A DNA stretch of 16,233 nucleotides, taken from positions 1 to 16,233 of the forward strand of contig CAAFUD010000175.1 in assembly GCA_900766125.1 (NCBI GenBank), written 5' to 3'. The notes under the pieces were generated by a model. The model was given only the letters and a program-made list of their open reading frames with translations, was not told where the DNA came from and made no database searches. The DNA comes from an uncultured Veillonella sp. GTDB taxonomy: Bacteria; Bacillota; Negativicutes; Veillonellales; Veillonellaceae. Positions 14,207 to 16,233 of the stretch are shown piece by piece. Within the stretch, counting starts at the first letter, position 1. Every line of letters begins with the position of its first letter. The position numbers and the translations under genes were made by a program.

Positions 14207-15244
14207 ATGGATAATATTTACACACCTCAAACACTAGCTGCGGTGGTTCGTCGTACTCCCGATGTGCCATCCTTTTTGAAAGACTTATTTTTCAAAGATA
14301 CAAAAACATTCCTAACTGAAACAGTTTCTTTTGACATCGTAAAAGGTCGTCGTACTATTACACCTTGGGTAGCGCCAAACTCTACAGCGCCATTATCTCA
14401 ACGTACAGGCGTGACTACAACAACTTACAAACCAGCACAAAAGAAAGAAAAACGTGCTATTACTGAAAACGACATCAAGGTTCGTTTAGCAGGTGAACAA
14501 CCTTTTGCGGGTACCGTATCTCCAGAAGAACGTGCAATCCAACTCTTAGCGCAAGATACGCAAGAATTGAAGGACAACTTGGTACGCTCTCAAGAAGTTA
14601 TGGCCGCAGACGTGTTGTTCAATGGCCAAGCTCATATTAAAGGCGAAGGTATTGACGATGTCGTAGACTTCAACTTTACGAACAAAGAAACACTATCTGG
14701 TAACGCACGCTGGGGTCAATCTGCTGCAGAAATTGTGGCCAACATCATTAAATGGAAAAAGAAATGCTTAAAAGCATCTGGCTTTAATCCGAATACGTTG
14801 GTCATGAACTCTGAAACATTAGAAGTAATGCTTTCTGATAAAAAAATCTTGGCATTGTTCGATAATCGTCGTACAGAAATGGGTCTTTTGCAATTTGAAC
14901 AAATGGCAGAAGGTGCTGTTTATGTTGGTTTCATGGGCGGTCAAATTCAATGTAACGTATTTACATATGATAACTACTATGTGGATCCAACAGATGGTCA
15001 AGAAAAAGAAATGGTAGCTACTGGTAAATTGTTAGTTGCTTCCGACATGGCCAAATTCACTAAATTATATGGTGCAAATACAATCATCCCTGGTGAAGGT
15101 ATGGACTTTGTAACATATGAAGGCGAATATGTAATGCGTCGATTGGTTACTCGTGACCCTGATGCGGCGTTCTTAGAATTGCAATCTCGCCCTATTTACG
15201 TTCCATTCGATGTAGACTCCTACTTTGTAGCGGACGTATTGTAA
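14207..15244 (+). CDS. Major capsid protein (gpE family)
   Basis: 345 aa (lambda gpE 341). ATG 14207 with AAGGAGG (14197-14203). Family features: IYTPQTLAAVVRR at the start, VSFDIVKGRRTITPWVAPN (38-60), a KKEKRAITENDIKVRLAGEQPF stretch, a helix AIQLLAQDTQELKDNLVRSQEVMAADVLFNG, and VMRRLVTRDPDAAFLELQSRPIYVPFDVDSYFVADVL at the end. It forms the HK97-like icosahedral shell. Codon use here is strongly biased to one codon per residue, as expected for the most abundant protein. The gene stands in the lambda order D-E. Confidence 0.93.
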   Translation: MDNIYTPQTLAAVVRRTPDVPSFLKDLFFKDTKTFLTETVSFDIVKGRRTITPWVAPNSTAPLSQRTGVTTTTYKPAQKKEKRAITENDIKVRLAGEQPFAGTVSPEERAIQLLAQDTQELKDNLVRSQEVMAADVLFNGQAHIKGEGIDDVVDFNFTNKETLSGNARWGQSAAEIVANIIKWKKKCLKASGFNPNTLVMNSETLEVMLSDKKILALFDNRRTEMGLLQFEQMAEGAVYVGFMGGQIQCNVFTYDNYYVDPTDGQEKEMVATGKLLVASDMAKFTKLYGANTIIPGEGMDFVTYEGEYVMRRLVTRDPDAAFLELQSRPIYVPFDVDSYFVADVL

Positions 15245-15263
15245 TTTAAAGGAGGTAAGACTA

Positions 15264-15665
15264 ATGCCAGTACAAGCTAAGCACACAATCAATACTGGAG
15301 ATTATGTGTATAATCCTGGTGAAATTATCTCCGAATTGACTGCAGAAGAAGAACAGCGCCTAATTCGTTTAGGTGCTGCTTTTGCGGTTAATGGTGATAA
15401 TAAAAACAACACGGAAGACTCTTTTGCCGAAGCTCTTGGCGTTATGACAAATGCAGATATCACTAAATATGGCAAATCTATTGGACTTGAATTTGCTAGC
15501 AAAGCTACAAAGGCGAGCATGATTGCTGATATCCTTGCATCTAATGCAGATGTTAACTTGGAACTCTTATCCGATGAGGCACTTCGCATAATGGCAAATG
15601 CTGAACTATTGGAGGTCCCAGAAGATGCTACTCGTGAAGAACTCATCGACGTATTGGGAGAATAA
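15264..15665 (+). CDS. gpFI-position protein with two HeH/SAP-like helical motifs
   Basis: 133 aa (lambda gpFI 132), ATG 15264 with AAAGGAGGT upstream. The N-terminal 35 residues, with KHTINTGDYVYNPGEIISEL and TAEEEQRLIRLGAA, resemble the short structural domain in Bacillota phages located after the capsid gene. Two HeH/LEM-like helix-extended-helix units follow: TNADITKYGKSIGLEFASKATKASMIADIL (about 63-92) and SDEALRIMANAELLEVPEDATREELIDVLG (about 102-132). Such units often bind DNA or partner proteins. In lambda gpFI helps dock the terminase-DNA complex on the prohead; the equivalence here is by position only. Confidence 0.65.
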   Translation: MPVQAKHTINTGDYVYNPGEIISELTAEEEQRLIRLGAAFAVNGDNKNNTEDSFAEALGVMTNADITKYGKSIGLEFASKATKASMIADILASNADVNLELLSDEALRIMANAELLEVPEDATREELIDVLGE

Positions 15666-15667
15666 TC

Positions 15668-15991
15668 ATGGGATTTAAGGACTTTGTGCAGAATGATATT
15701 GAAACCGTGTTTATCAATTCAAATGAATTTGCCGAAGTGCATAATCTAAACGGTACGCAGTGCTATGCTGTGGCAGAAGGTCTTACCGATAAGCAGCATG
15801 TTGAAATTATGGGGCAGGATATCGACGGATTGATTTACGATACGATCGTGGTGCATGTGGCCAAGCAGGATTTACCTGAAGTGCCAGAGTATAATCAAAT
15901 CTTTCGATTCAACGGTCGAGTCATGCTCGTTCAATCATGTGAAGATGATATGGGCATGCTGAATATAGTCCTTAGGGGGAATAGTTCGTGA
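15668..15991 (+). CDS. gpFII-position head-tail connector (putative)
   Basis: 107 aa (lambda gpFII 117). ATG 15668, weak GGGAG (15657-15661) seven bases upstream, and it starts two bases after the preceding stop. The N-terminal segment FKDFVQNDIETVFINSNEFAEVHNLNG and the later YNQIFRFNGRVMLVQSCEDDMGMLNIVL strand pattern fit small head-tail connector/stopper proteins placed before the gpZ-like gene. There is no signal or membrane segment. Sequence similarity to lambda gpFII is not obvious by eye, so the call is by order and size. Confidence 0.6.
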   Translation: MGFKDFVQNDIETVFINSNEFAEVHNLNGTQCYAVAEGLTDKQHVEIMGQDIDGLIYDTIVVHVAKQDLPEVPEYNQIFRFNGRVMLVQSCEDDMGMLNIVLRGNSS

Positions 15992-16233
15992 GCGTAACCA
16001 TTGATATAAAAGGTCTGCAGGAAGGCCTAGTTAAGATAGACGCTCTTTCCGGTGAAACAAAACGGGCGACGTCAAAAGCTATTAACACGGCAGTTCCTAA
16101 GATTCGAAATGCAATTGTTAATAAGGCAACGCAGGAGTACTTCATAAGTAAAGCTAACGTTAAGCAAACGATTAATGTAAAGCGAGCAACCGCTTCTGGA
16201 CTATCAGCTTTTATTAGGTCTAAAGGAAGACCA
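15988..16233 (+). CDS. Minor tail protein gpZ-like, N-terminal part (cut by window end)
   Basis: 82 codons are present, from GTG 15988, which overlaps the previous stop (GTGA), with AGGGGGA upstream. The sequence SVTIDIKGLQEGLVKIDAL, then TKRATSKAINTAVPKIRNAIVNKATQEYFISKANVKQTI and ATASGLSAFIRSKGRP matches the prophage minor tail protein Z pattern (helical start, RAIN-type helix, YxIkxxdVkxxi, then a strand leading to SxGrP). In lambda gpZ is a tail-end protein acting in DNA ejection and tail attachment. Its place directly after the gpFII-position gene repeats the lambda order. Confidence 0.78.
   Translation, partial: MSVTIDIKGLQEGLVKIDALSGETKRATSKAINTAVPKIRNAIVNKATQEYFISKANVKQTINVKRATASGLSAFIRSKGRP

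Noticed and set aside
15302..15646. Minus-strand 114-codon frame opposite the gpFI-position gene
   Set aside because: Serine- and alanine-rich antisense shadow of a well-supported gene; all real neighbours are on the plus strand.

Overview
The window is a stretch of a double-stranded DNA tailed phage or prophage of a low-to-mid GC bacterium. Almost every gene has a strong Shine-Dalgarno sequence (GGAGG type), and the helper genes are of Bacillota type: ArpU/DUF1492-like regulator, DUF3310, DUF1540 and PcfJ-like. A Bacillota host is likely; a Negativicutes host such as Veillonella is my guess from general style and cannot be proved here. All supported genes lie on the plus strand. No integrase, repressor, lysis, tRNA or CRISPR feature is present, so lysogeny cannot be judged.

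Left part (1-7845), replication and early functions. The end of a protein with an acidic tail (ssDNA-binding type) is followed by a PcfJ-like protein and a large primase-helicase fusion (AEP primase-polymerase plus VapE/SF3 helicase). Next is an AT-rich intergenic region with at least seven copies of a 10-bp repeat, TGTTGCCGAT, in both orientations, which looks like an iteron-type replication origin. Then come a VRR-NUC nuclease, a SNF2-type helicase, an orphan 129-aa protein, a double zinc-ribbon/DUF3310 fusion, a 71-aa protein and an ArpU/DUF1492-like sigma-region-4-like regulator.

Middle (7845-8552), the early/late switch. The regulator's stop codon lies inside 10-bp-phased repeats in front of an extended -10 promoter that has no good -35 box. 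The predicted transcript starts with a hairpin and meets a strong intrinsic terminator about 65 nt later. Right after the terminator lies a 204-nt element closed by a 30-bp stem with no mismatch if G-U pairs are allowed. All four non-Watson-Crick positions are G-U only in plus-strand RNA, which argues for a structured RNA. A DUF1540 cysteine protein and a possible cos-like dyad follow.

Right part (8553-16233), packaging and head genes in the order of phage lambda, with very similar lengths: Nu1-like small terminase (180 aa), GpA-like large terminase (622), gpW-position joiner (74), gpB-like portal (528), ClpP-type protease (353) with an internal in-frame start for a Nu3-like scaffold (123), gpD-like decoration protein (111), gpE-like capsid (345), gpFI-position protein (133), gpFII-position protein (107) and the start of a gpZ-like tail protein. 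A second intrinsic terminator with an upstream hairpin sits between large terminase and the gpW-position gene. With the leader terminator, it suggests that late expression depends on antitermination or is deliberately attenuated.
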